This document shows, one piece after another, positions 1-5,861 of a stretch of 9,154 bases of DNA (positions within the stretch are counted from its first letter, which is position 1; each line of letters starts with the position of its first letter). Source of the DNA: Burkholderiales bacterium (GTDB taxonomy: Bacteria; Pseudomonadota; Gammaproteobacteria; Burkholderiales; Burkholderiaceae_C); the NCBI GenBank assembly GCA_947453585.1, contig CANGHQ010000042.1:1-9154 (forward strand), in the 5' to 3' direction. The notes beneath the pieces are model-generated. The model searched no databases. It was not told the origin of the DNA and saw nothing but the letters and a program-made list of their open reading frames with translations. The position numbers were made by a program, and so were the translations under genes.

Positions 1-9
1 CCGCCTAGC

Positions 10-58
10 CCCCCGGCCCCTCTCTCTCGCCCGGCGGGCGAGAGAGAGGGGCCGGGGG
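10..58. repeat. Perfect 24-bp inverted repeat (long GC-rich hairpin)
   Basis: Bases 10-33 and 35-58 are exact reverse complements around a single central base (34). In RNA this would fold as a stem of about 23 bp with a three-base loop. The arms hold a short TC/AG alternation (21-28 and 40-47) flanked by C/G runs. Pairing stops abruptly at 9/59. The element lies 57 bases past the yggS stop, so it could end yggS transcription or protect its 3' end. Neither side has a T-run directly after the stem, so it is not a textbook Rho-independent terminator. It could instead be a dispersed intergenic palindromic repeat. The symmetry is certain; the function is not. Confidence 0.9.
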
Positions 59-114
59 AGAGAGTGGGCAAAAAACCAAGCCCCGGCACGGCGCACCGAA
101 ACCCAAAAGCCAAT

Positions 115-804
115 TTAAACCGCGGAGCCGCGTCCGCCAAAAATCGCCGACCCCACCCGCACCATCGTGCTGCCAGCATGCACCGCCGCTTCCAGATCCG
201 CGCTCATGCCCATGGACAAGGTGTCCAGCGCCAGGCCATCTGCGCACAGGCGGTCAAACAGCGCCTTGGCCTGGCGGTGCACCGCCAGCGCGGCCACGAA
301 GTCGGCAGCCGGCTCGGGGATAGTCATCAGCCCGCGCAGCCGCAGATGGGGCAGCACCGCAATGTCGTGCGCCAGCGCCAGGGCCTCCTCGGGGGCAATC
401 CCGGCCTTGGCTGCACCGCCATCAATATTGACCTGGATGCAGACATTGAGCGGCGCCAGCGTGGCCGGGCGTTGTTCGCTCAAGCGCTGGGCGATCTTGA
501 GCCGGTCCACCGAATGCACCCAGTCAAAGTGCGCTGCCACCAGCCGTGTCTTGTTGCTTTGCACCGGGCCAATGCAATGCCACACCAGACCCAGCGACTC
601 CAGGGCGGCGATTTTTTCTACGCCTTCCTGGATGTAGTTCTCGCCAAAGTCGCGTTGCCCGCAGGCTGCGGCCTGTGCCACGGCCTCGGGCGGAAAGGTT
701 TTGGACACCGCCAGCAGCTGCACCGCGTCTGTGCTGCGCCCGGCGCTGGTGCAGGCCGCTTGGATGCGGGCGCGAACTATCTGTAAATTGGCTTCAATTG
801 TCAT
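115..804 (-). CDS. yggS: YggS-family PLP homeostasis protein
   Basis: This 229-residue protein is a single-domain, fold-type III (alanine-racemase-like barrel) PLP-binding protein of the YggS/PROSC/PLPBP family. It is cytoplasmic, binds pyridoxal phosphate and buffers its supply, with no known catalysis. Visible family motifs are LLAVSK with the expected PLP-binding Lys35, FGENY (53-57), HCIGPVQSNK (76-85), SMGMS (197-201) and the phosphate-site stretch STMVRVG (212-218) followed by FG. The length matches the usual 225-235 residues and no motif is missing. The ATG at 804 was chosen because MTIEANL lies at the expected distance from the first helix; no clear Shine-Dalgarno sequence precedes it. 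It diverges from pilT, a neighbourhood known in other proteobacteria. Family assignment is firm; no link to pilus function is implied by the sequence. Confidence 0.95.
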   Translation of the reverse strand: MTIEANLQIVRARIQAACTSAGRSTDAVQLLAVSKTFPPEAVAQAAACGQRDFGENYIQEGVEKIAALESLGLVWHCIGPVQSNKTRLVAAHFDWVHSVDRLKIAQRLSEQRPATLAPLNVCIQVNIDGGAAKAGIAPEEALALAHDIAVLPHLRLRGLMTIPEPAADFVAALAVHRQAKALFDRLCADGLALDTLSMGMSADLEAAVHAGSTMVRVGSAIFGGRGSAV

Positions 805-873
805 AGTGATCGTGGTGATAATCGTCCGCTAGGGTAACAAAGCGCAGGCCTGCCCCAGGCGCATGCCTCAGTC

Positions 874-881
874 AAAGGGAG
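874..881 (+). promoter_or_regulatory. Ribosome binding site deciding the pilT start
   Basis: AAAGGGAG ends eight bases before the GTG at 890, which is ideal spacing. The in-frame ATG at 863 lies upstream of this site and has no purine-rich sequence before it. This supports GTG 890 as the pilT start. Confidence 0.8.
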
Positions 882-889
882 TTTTTTCC

Positions 890-1933
890 GTGGATATTGC
901 ACAACTGCTGGCGTTTTGCGTCAAAAGCAAGGCCTCAGACCTGCATTTGTCGGCCGGCCTGCCGCCCATGCTGCGCATCCATGGGGATGTGCGCCGCCTC
1001 AATTTGCCGCCGTTGTCGCACAAAGAAGTGCATTCCATGGCCTACGACGTGATGACCGATTCGCAGCGCAAGCGCTACGAAGAAGACCTGGAAATCGACT
1101 TTTCTTTTGAGCTCGAGGGCCTGTCGCGCTTTCGGGTCAACGCCTTTAACCACTTGCGCGGCGCCGGTGCCGTGTTCCGCGCCATTCCCAGCAAGATCCT
1201 GAACCTGGTGGAGTTGGGTGCACCGCCGATTTTTGCCGAGCTGTCGCTCAAACCGCGCGGCCTGGTGCTGGTGACCGGGCCCACCGGTTCGGGCAAATCC
1301 ACCACGCTGGCGGCCATGGTCAACCACCTGAACGAAAACCATACCGGCCATGTGCTCACCATCGAAGACCCGGTCGAATTTGTGCACCAGTCCAAGAATT
1401 GTTTGATCAACCAGCGTGAAGTCGGGCCGCACACGCACGGCTTTTCGCAGGCGCTGCGCTCGGCCCTGCGCGAAGACCCGGATGTGATTTTGGTGGGCGA
1501 GCTGCGCGATCTGGAAACCATCCGCCTGGCCATGACGGCGGCCGAGACCGGGCATTTGGTGTTTGGCACCTTGCACACATCAAGCGCCGCCAAGACCATA
1601 GACCGCATCATTGACGTGTTTCCCGGCGACGAGAAAGAGATGCTGCGCGCCATGCTCTCAGAGTCGCTGCAAGCCGTCATTTCGCAAACCCTGTGCAAAA
1701 CGGTCGAGGGCGACAGCCGCATTGCCGCCCACGAAATCCTGATCGGCACCAACGCCGTGCGCAACCTGATCCGCGAATCCAAGATCGCGCAAATCTACTC
1801 CGCCATCCAGACCGGCAACAACGTCGGCATGCAAACCCTGGACCAAAACCTGACCGATCTGGTGCGCGCCAAGCGCATCCACCCGTCCGAGGCACGCAGC
1901 AAGGCCAAGGTGCCAGAAAACTTCCCTGGCTAA
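890..1933 (+). CDS. pilT: Type IV pilus retraction ATPase PilT
   Basis: PilT is the hexameric cytoplasmic ATPase that powers pilus retraction, hence twitching motility, DNA uptake and surface sensing. From the GTG start it has 347 residues, close to the 344 of Pseudomonas PilT. Domain order is an N-terminal PAS-like domain (about 1-100, with the family-typical ASDLHLSAGLPP) and a RecA-like domain. Visible motifs are Walker A GPTGSGKS (130-137, Lys136), the Asp box TIEDPVEF, Walker B with Glu204 in ILVGELRD, the His box with His222 in ETGHLVFGTLH, and the retraction-specific C-terminal AVRNLIRE (canonical AIRNLIRE). All catalytic residues are present. I prefer GTG 890 over ATG 863 because of the good ribosome site and because the protein then begins MDIAQLL, as PilT proteins do. 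pilU follows after 47 bases, so the two are probably co-transcribed. Confidence 0.97.
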   Translation: MDIAQLLAFCVKSKASDLHLSAGLPPMLRIHGDVRRLNLPPLSHKEVHSMAYDVMTDSQRKRYEEDLEIDFSFELEGLSRFRVNAFNHLRGAGAVFRAIPSKILNLVELGAPPIFAELSLKPRGLVLVTGPTGSGKSTTLAAMVNHLNENHTGHVLTIEDPVEFVHQSKNCLINQREVGPHTHGFSQALRSALREDPDVILVGELRDLETIRLAMTAAETGHLVFGTLHTSSAAKTIDRIIDVFPGDEKEMLRAMLSESLQAVISQTLCKTVEGDSRIAAHEILIGTNAVRNLIRESKIAQIYSAIQTGNNVGMQTLDQNLTDLVRAKRIHPSEARSKAKVPENFPG

Positions 1934-1967
1934 AGCCCCTTCCACCCGCCCCCACCGACCACGCCCC

Positions 1968-1973
1968 AAGGAG
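1968..1973 (+). promoter_or_regulatory. Ribosome binding site of pilU
   Basis: AAGGAG with a seven-base spacer precedes ATG 1981. It fixes the pilU start, although the reading frame stays open far upstream, across the end of pilT. Confidence 0.8.
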
Positions 1974-1980
1974 CGCCCGC

Positions 1981-3117
1981 ATGAACCGCGAACAAGCCTC
2001 GCAACTGATCTCTGACCTGCTCAAACTCATGGTCGCCAAAAAAGGCAGCGACCTCTTCATCACCGCCGACTTTCCCCCGGCCATCAAGATCGATGGCACC
2101 ATGACCCGCGCGTCCCCCCAAAATCTGCAGCCCGAACACACCGTGATGCTGGTGCGCGCCCTAATGAACGACCGCCAGGCGGCCGATTTTGAGCGCACCA
2201 AGGAAAGCAACTTTGCTATTTCTCCCACGGGGTTGGGGCGCTTTCGGGTCAATGCCTTTGTGCAGTTGGGCAAGGTGGGCATGGTGCTGCGGGTGATTCC
2301 CACCACGCCGCCCACCATTGACGGCATGGGCCTGCCGCAGGTGCTCAAGGACGTGGCGCTTTACAGCCGTGGCCTGTGCGTGCTGGTGGGCGCAAGCGGC
2401 TCGGGCAAGTCCACCGCGCTGGCGGCCATGGTCGATTGGCGCAACGAAAAGTCGTTTGGCCACATCATCACCGTGGAAGACCCGGTCGAATTTGTCCACC
2501 CGCACAAAAACTGCATCATCACCCAGCGCGAAGTGGGCCTGGACACCGACAGCTGGGACAGCGCCTTGAAAAACACCTTGCGCCAGGCGCCCGACGTCAT
2601 CGTCATGGGCGAGCTGCGCGACCGCGAAAGCACCGAGCTGGCCATCGCCTTTGCCGAAACCGGCCACCTGGTGATTGCCACCTTGCACGCCAACAGCGCC
2701 AACCAGGCGCTGGACCGCATCATCAACTTTCTGCCGGACGAGCGCCGCCCGCAACTCTTGATGGATTTGTCGCTCAATCTGCGCGCCGTCGTGTCGCAGC
2801 GGCTGGTGCCGCGCGTGGGTGGCAAGGGCCGCGCGTCCGCCGTGGAGGTGCTGCTCAACTCCAGCACGGTGGCCGCCCTGATCCAGAAGGGCGAGGTGCT
2901 CGAAGTCAAGGAAGTGATGAAAAAAAGCCGGGAAATGGGCATGCAAACTTTTGACCAGGCGCTGTTTGACCTGTACGAGGCGCGCACCATCAGCTACCCC
3001 GACGCGCTGCGCAACGCCGACTCGATCAACGACCTGCGGCTGGAAATTAAACTACGCGGCAAGGACACCCGCGACAATGACCTCAGCGCGGGTACCGAAC
3101 ACCTGGAGATCGTTTGA
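1981..3117 (+). CDS. pilU: Type IV pilus retraction ATPase PilU
   Basis: PilU is the PilT paralogue that assists PilT-dependent retraction under load. The protein has 378 residues, against about 382 in Pseudomonas. It shows KKGSDLFITADFPPAIKIDG in the N-terminal domain, Walker A GASGSGKS (137-144, Lys143), the Asp box TVEDPVEFVHP, Walker B VIVMGELRD (Glu211) and the His box ETGHLVIATLHANS (His229). After the AAA core comes the PilU-type C-terminus: MKKSREMGMQTFDQALFDLY, then a charged tail of about 45 residues that PilT lacks. The GASGSGKS loop and this tail separate it from PilT. It lies 47 bases after pilT on the same strand, with its own strong ribosome site. The ATPase motifs are intact. 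In well-studied species PilU acts only with PilT, so the pair likely works as one motor system at the inner-membrane base of the pilus. Confidence 0.96.
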   Translation: MNREQASQLISDLLKLMVAKKGSDLFITADFPPAIKIDGTMTRASPQNLQPEHTVMLVRALMNDRQAADFERTKESNFAISPTGLGRFRVNAFVQLGKVGMVLRVIPTTPPTIDGMGLPQVLKDVALYSRGLCVLVGASGSGKSTALAAMVDWRNEKSFGHIITVEDPVEFVHPHKNCIITQREVGLDTDSWDSALKNTLRQAPDVIVMGELRDRESTELAIAFAETGHLVIATLHANSANQALDRIINFLPDERRPQLLMDLSLNLRAVVSQRLVPRVGGKGRASAVEVLLNSSTVAALIQKGEVLEVKEVMKKSREMGMQTFDQALFDLYEARTISYPDALRNADSINDLRLEIKLRGKDTRDNDLSAGTEHLEIV

Positions 3118-3172
3118 TTTCCTTTGGCTATTCCGCCAGCTGCCCGCCACTTTGAACCTGGAAACATTTCCC

Positions 3173-4108
3173 ATGACCCAAGCCTCTTCCGTCAACGCCA
3201 AGTCTTACGAACCCGCCGCTCCCCAATCTGTGGCCTTTTTGGGTCTGGGCGTCATGGGCTACCCCATGGCCGGCCACCTGGCGCGCGCCGGTCACCGTGT
3301 CACCGTCTACAACCGCAGCGGCGCCAAGGCCTTGGCCTGGGTCGCTGAGTTTGGCGCTGCTGCTAGCGCGCGCGGTGCCCATGGCCATGCGGCCACGCCG
3401 CGTGAGGCCGCAGCGCAGGCCGACATCGTGTTTTGCTGCGTGGGCAATGACGACGACCTGCGCAGCGTCACCCTGGGCGCCAACGGCGCCTTTGCCGGCA
3501 TGCGCGAAGGCACCGTGTTCGTGGACCACACAACGGCCTCAGCCACCATCGCGCGCGAACTCAGCGCTGCAGCGCGCAACCTGGGTCTGCAGTTTGTGGA
3601 CGCGCCCGTTTCGGGCGGCCAAGGCGGCGCGCAAAACGGCATGCTGACCGTGATGTGCGGAGGTGACGCCACGGCCTTTGCCGCAGTACAAGCCACGGGC
3701 ATGGCGTTTTCACGCGCCTTTACCTTGCTGGGTGAGAGCGGCGCGGGCCAACTGGCCAAGATGGTCAATCAGATCGCCATTGCCGGCCTGGTGCAGGGCC
3801 TGAGCGAGGCGGTGGCTTTTGGCATGCATGCCGGCCTGGACATGAACCAGGTGCTGGATGTGATCGGCAAGGGCGCCGCGCAAAGCTGGCAGATGGACAA
3901 CCGTGGCAAGACCATGGTGGCCGACAAGTTTGACTTTGGCTTTGCCGTGGACTGGATGCGCAAAGACCTGGGCCTGGTGCTTGACGAAGCCAAGCGCAAT
4001 GGTGCGCGTTTGCCCGTGACGGCGCTGGTGGACCAGTTTTACGCCGATGTGCAGCAAATGGGCGGCAAGCGCTGGGACACGTCAAGCCTGATCAAGCGCC
4101 TGAAGTAA
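3173..4108 (+). CDS. NAD(P)-dependent oxidoreductase, beta-hydroxyacid dehydrogenase family
   Basis: This 311-residue protein belongs to the family of 3-hydroxyisobutyrate dehydrogenase, tartronate semialdehyde reductase and GLYR1-type enzymes. An N-terminal Rossmann domain carries GLGVMG (24-29) after about 18 extra residues without a recognisable motif. The substrate-site signature FVDAPVSGGQGGAQNG starts near 141. The catalytic lysine is Lys196 in QLAKMVNQ. The rest is the all-helical C-terminal dimerisation domain. These motifs are complete, so it should be an active cytoplasmic enzyme that oxidises a beta-hydroxyacid or reduces a semialdehyde. The substrate cannot be told from sequence, so I give no symbol. 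ATG 3173 follows a weak GGAAA site at a spacing of eight bases. The frame is open upstream into pilU but lacks homology there. The gene lies 55 bases after pilU with no terminator between, so it may share the pilTU transcript. Confidence 0.9.
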   Translation: MTQASSVNAKSYEPAAPQSVAFLGLGVMGYPMAGHLARAGHRVTVYNRSGAKALAWVAEFGAAASARGAHGHAATPREAAAQADIVFCCVGNDDDLRSVTLGANGAFAGMREGTVFVDHTTASATIARELSAAARNLGLQFVDAPVSGGQGGAQNGMLTVMCGGDATAFAAVQATGMAFSRAFTLLGESGAGQLAKMVNQIAIAGLVQGLSEAVAFGMHAGLDMNQVLDVIGKGAAQSWQMDNRGKTMVADKFDFGFAVDWMRKDLGLVLDEAKRNGARLPVTALVDQFYADVQQMGGKRWDTSSLIKRLK

Positions 4109-4135
4109 GCGCCAGATCTCAGCGCTGGGGCGTTT

Positions 4136-4157
4136 GGTGGCACCAATCGGTGCCACC
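4136..4157. terminator. Putative convergent-gene hairpin terminator
   Basis: GGTGGCACC (4136-4144) and GGTGCCACC (4149-4157) form a perfect 9-bp stem with a four-base AATC loop. It lies 27 bases past the oxidoreductase stop and just beyond the dolP stop on the other strand. This is the place expected for a shared terminator of two convergent units. On the plus strand a T-rich tract (TTATTTTT) begins only nine bases after the stem; on the minus strand an AAA follows instead. Termination is therefore more plausible for plus-strand transcripts, and 3'-end protection is an alternative. Confidence 0.5.
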
Positions 4158-4166
4158 GCCACCGCC

Positions 4167-4826
4167 TTATTTTTGGCCGTCAGCCGGTGGCGCAATGCGC
4201 GCCAGCTCTTCTTCGCTGATCACTTCCAGCACGCGCACCACTTTTTTGACGCTTGGCGTGGCAGTGACCACATCGGTCACGCGCTTGGCTTCGCGTGCGG
4301 TGACGCGGCCCAGCACAAACACCACACCGCGCTCGGTTACGATTTTGAAGGCGTTGGTGCTCAGGTCTTTGGCGTCGAAAATGGCCGCCTTGACCCGCCC
4401 GGCAGTGATCAGGTCATTGGAGCGCTCGGTAAACGTGGAGTTGCCCATGACCGCCAATTCGTTGAGCACGGTGCTGACGTTGTCCACGCCCTTGACCATT
4501 TGCTCGGCCAGCGCCTTGTCTTTTTCTGCCGGCACTTCCCCGGTGATCAGAACCTGGCGGTTGTAGCTGGTGACGTTGATGTGCGCGCGCTCGCCAATGT
4601 TGATGCGCATCTGGTTGGCCGCCTTGAGCTCGATGTTCTGGTCCTCGAGCTGCGTACCAGCGCTGCGCCGGTCGGCGGCGACAAAGCCGGTCATCAGCGC
4701 GCCGCCTGCGGCCAGCGGAAAGCAGCCGCTCAGGGACAGCACGCTGCCCAAAAGCGCGGTGCCCAAAACCAGGGGGCGGATCGCGGCAAACAAGGGGGTG
4801 TGGGTGGTGGGCAAAGAGGTTTTCAT
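4167..4826 (-). CDS. dolP: DolP-type two-BON-domain outer-membrane lipoprotein
   Basis: The 219-residue product looks like DolP (formerly YraP), a lipoprotein that maintains outer-membrane integrity. The signal peptide has a hydrophobic core (about 17-32) and the lipobox LSGC with Cys35 as the lipidated residue. Residue +2 is Phe, not Asp, which favours outer-membrane sorting. After the DRRSAGTQLEDQ linker come BON1 (about 64-126, INVTSYNRQVLITGEV) and BON2 (about 143-205, FKIVTERGVVFVLGRVTAREA), each with the buried glycine of the fold. ATG 4826 was chosen over the upstream in-frame start at 4937 because it places the signal peptide at the N-terminus and follows AGGAAA at good spacing. Its ATG overlaps the gmhA stop as ATGA, indicating translational coupling. 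By eye, the BON2 position matching E. coli Trp127 (lipid contact) is Ile; this alignment is from memory. Partial redundancy with OsmY-like proteins is possible, but the lipobox and locus favour DolP. Confidence 0.93.
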   Translation of the reverse strand: MKTSLPTTHTPLFAAIRPLVLGTALLGSVLSLSGCFPLAAGGALMTGFVAADRRSAGTQLEDQNIELKAANQMRINIGERAHINVTSYNRQVLITGEVPAEKDKALAEQMVKGVDNVSTVLNELAVMGNSTFTERSNDLITAGRVKAAIFDAKDLSTNAFKIVTERGVVFVLGRVTAREAKRVTDVVTATPSVKKVVRVLEVISEEELARIAPPADGQK

Positions 4827-5422
4827 TGAGCGTTTTCCTGGTCGCCCATGAGTTGGGCATCGACACCATCGCACAGGCAATGGATGGTTAAAAGATGGAC
4901 TTCCTGCACGCGGGCGGTGCGGTCGTGCGGCACGCAAATGTGCACATCCGTGTCGCGCAGTGCTTGGTTCATCTTGCCACCGCCGCGCCCGGTGAGCGCC
5001 ACCACCACCATGTCGCGCTGGTGCGCGGCCTCAATGGCGGCCAGCACGTTGGCCGAGTTGCCGCTGGTGGTAATGGCCAGCAGCACGTCACCGCTTTGGC
5101 CCAGGGCGCGCACCTGGCGCGAAAAAATCGAGGTGAAGTCGTAGTCGTTGGCAATGGCCGTGATGATGGACGTGTCGGTCGTCAGGGCGATGGCGCCGAG
5201 CTCGGGCCGCTCGCGCTCAAAGCGGCCGACAAACTCGGCCGAAAAGTGCTGCGCATCTGCCGCCGAGCCACCGTTGCCACAGGCCAGCACTTTGCCGCCG
5301 CTGGTCACGCAGGCCAAAATGGCCTGGATTGCTTGCGCAATCGGTTTGCTCAGGACTTGGGCCGCCTGGTATTTCAGGTCGGCGCTGTCGATGAAATGTT
5401 GTTCAATTCTTTGTTCAAGCAT
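4823..5422 (-). CDS. gmhA: SIS-domain phosphosugar protein, GmhA/DiaA type
   Basis: This 199-residue single SIS-domain protein resembles both GmhA (sedoheptulose-7-phosphate isomerase, first step of ADP-heptose synthesis for LPS) and E. coli DiaA (DnaA-binding, no isomerase activity). Visible features are the CGNGGSAADAQH loop (48-59), Glu63 four residues after His59, the phosphate loop TTSGNS (118-123), and Gln173 and His181 in QEVHLLTIH. By recalled alignment, Glu63 and His181 match the GmhA acid/base pair Glu65/His180, while E. coli DiaA has other residues there. The isomerase residues thus look intact. The position between yraN and dolP is where E. coli has diaA and where Pseudomonas and Neisseria have a gene called gmhA. 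It starts 50 bases after yraN with no evident ribosome site and overlaps dolP by four bases. SIS family is certain; isomerase, DnaA-binding or both remains open. Confidence 0.85.
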   Translation of the reverse strand: MLEQRIEQHFIDSADLKYQAAQVLSKPIAQAIQAILACVTSGGKVLACGNGGSAADAQHFSAEFVGRFERERPELGAIALTTDTSIITAIANDYDFTSIFSRQVRALGQSGDVLLAITTSGNSANVLAAIEAAHQRDMVVVALTGRGGGKMNQALRDTDVHICVPHDRTARVQEVHLLTIHCLCDGVDAQLMGDQENAQ

Positions 5423-5472
5423 GGCCGGGATGATACCGCGCGCCTATGTCGCCCCACCGGACGTGCGCTTGG

Positions 5473-5859
5473 CTATTGCGCATCAAAGGCCGCGCGCAGC
5501 CAGTGGCAGCCCTCGGGTGTGACCTCGATCACGTCAAAGCGGCAGGGCGGCAGCGTGCGCACCCTGAGCAAGTAGTGTTGCGCCGCCAGCACCACGCGGC
5601 GCTGCTTGGTGCGCCCCACGCTGGCCGCCGCCGTTCCGTGCAGGCTGGATTTGCGCCGGCGCACCTCCACAAACACCAACGTGCCGTCGCGCTCGCCCAT
5701 GATCAGGTCGATTTCGCCGCCGCCGCGCCCGGGCGTTCGATAATTGCGGCAAACCAGGCGCAGGCCTTGCTGCTGCAAATACAGCAAAGCCTCGTCTTCG
5801 GCCGCGTCACCGACTTTTTTGGTGCTGGCCGGCTTGGTGTTGTTTGGAAGGAAACCCAT
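5473..5859 (-). CDS. yraN: YraN family (UPF0102) endonuclease-like protein
   Basis: The product is 128 residues, typical of the family. It has a PD-(D/E)XK-type core: GDAAEDEALLYL (17-28), CRNYR (37-41), GGGEIDLI (46-53, Asp51) and VFVEVRRR (62-69, Glu65), followed by AAASVGRTKQRR and CRFDVIEV near the C-terminus. The layout suggests a metal-dependent nuclease or Holliday-junction-resolvase-like fold, but the family's function is not established. It is the first gene of the yraN-gmhA-dolP unit and diverges from rsmI. The ATG at 5859 is only two bases from the rsmI start. A weak AGAGG site lies nine bases upstream, inside rsmI codons. Family membership is firm; the biochemical role is unknown. 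Confidence 0.95.
   Translation of the reverse strand: MGFLPNNTKPASTKKVGDAAEDEALLYLQQQGLRLVCRNYRTPGRGGGEIDLIMGERDGTLVFVEVRRRKSSLHGTAAASVGRTKQRRVVLAAQHYLLRVRTLPPCRFDVIEVTPEGCHWLRAAFDAQ
5848..5853 (+). promoter_or_regulatory. Ribosome binding site deciding the rsmI start
   Basis: AAGGAA with an eight-base spacer precedes GTG 5862. The in-frame TTG at 5844 has no ribosome site. This sequence is also the start region of yraN on the opposite strand, so one short segment serves both genes. Confidence 0.75.
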
Positions 5860-5861
5860 CT

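Noticed and set aside
5..247. Minus-strand open frame spanning the left palindrome and the yggS end
   Set aside because: Its low-complexity Gly/Pro/Arg product comes from the palindrome and out-of-frame yggS sequence.
64..786. Long plus-strand open frame opposite yggS
   Set aside because: The composition is an Arg/His/Gly-rich shadow translation, it has no recognisable motif, and it overlaps the clear yggS gene completely.
798..822. Possible pilT promoter: TTGTCA (798-803) and GATAAT (817-822)
   Set aside because: The spacer is only 13 bases, well short of the usual 16-18, and there is no extended -10, so I do not call it.
1277..2419. Similar DNA around the Walker A regions of pilT and pilU as a possible direct repeat
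   Set aside because: The similarity is explained by ancient paralogy of the two ATPases and is confined to conserved motifs.
2161..2946. 261-codon minus-strand open frame opposite pilU
   Set aside because: It is a GC-driven antisense shadow, rich in His, Gln and Gly, with no domain and no ribosome site; pilU motifs on the other strand explain the conservation.
4827..4937. N-terminal extension of the dolP frame
   Set aside because: The extra 37 residues lie inside gmhA and would bury the signal peptide; the ATG at 4826 with AGGA and the lipobox fits better.
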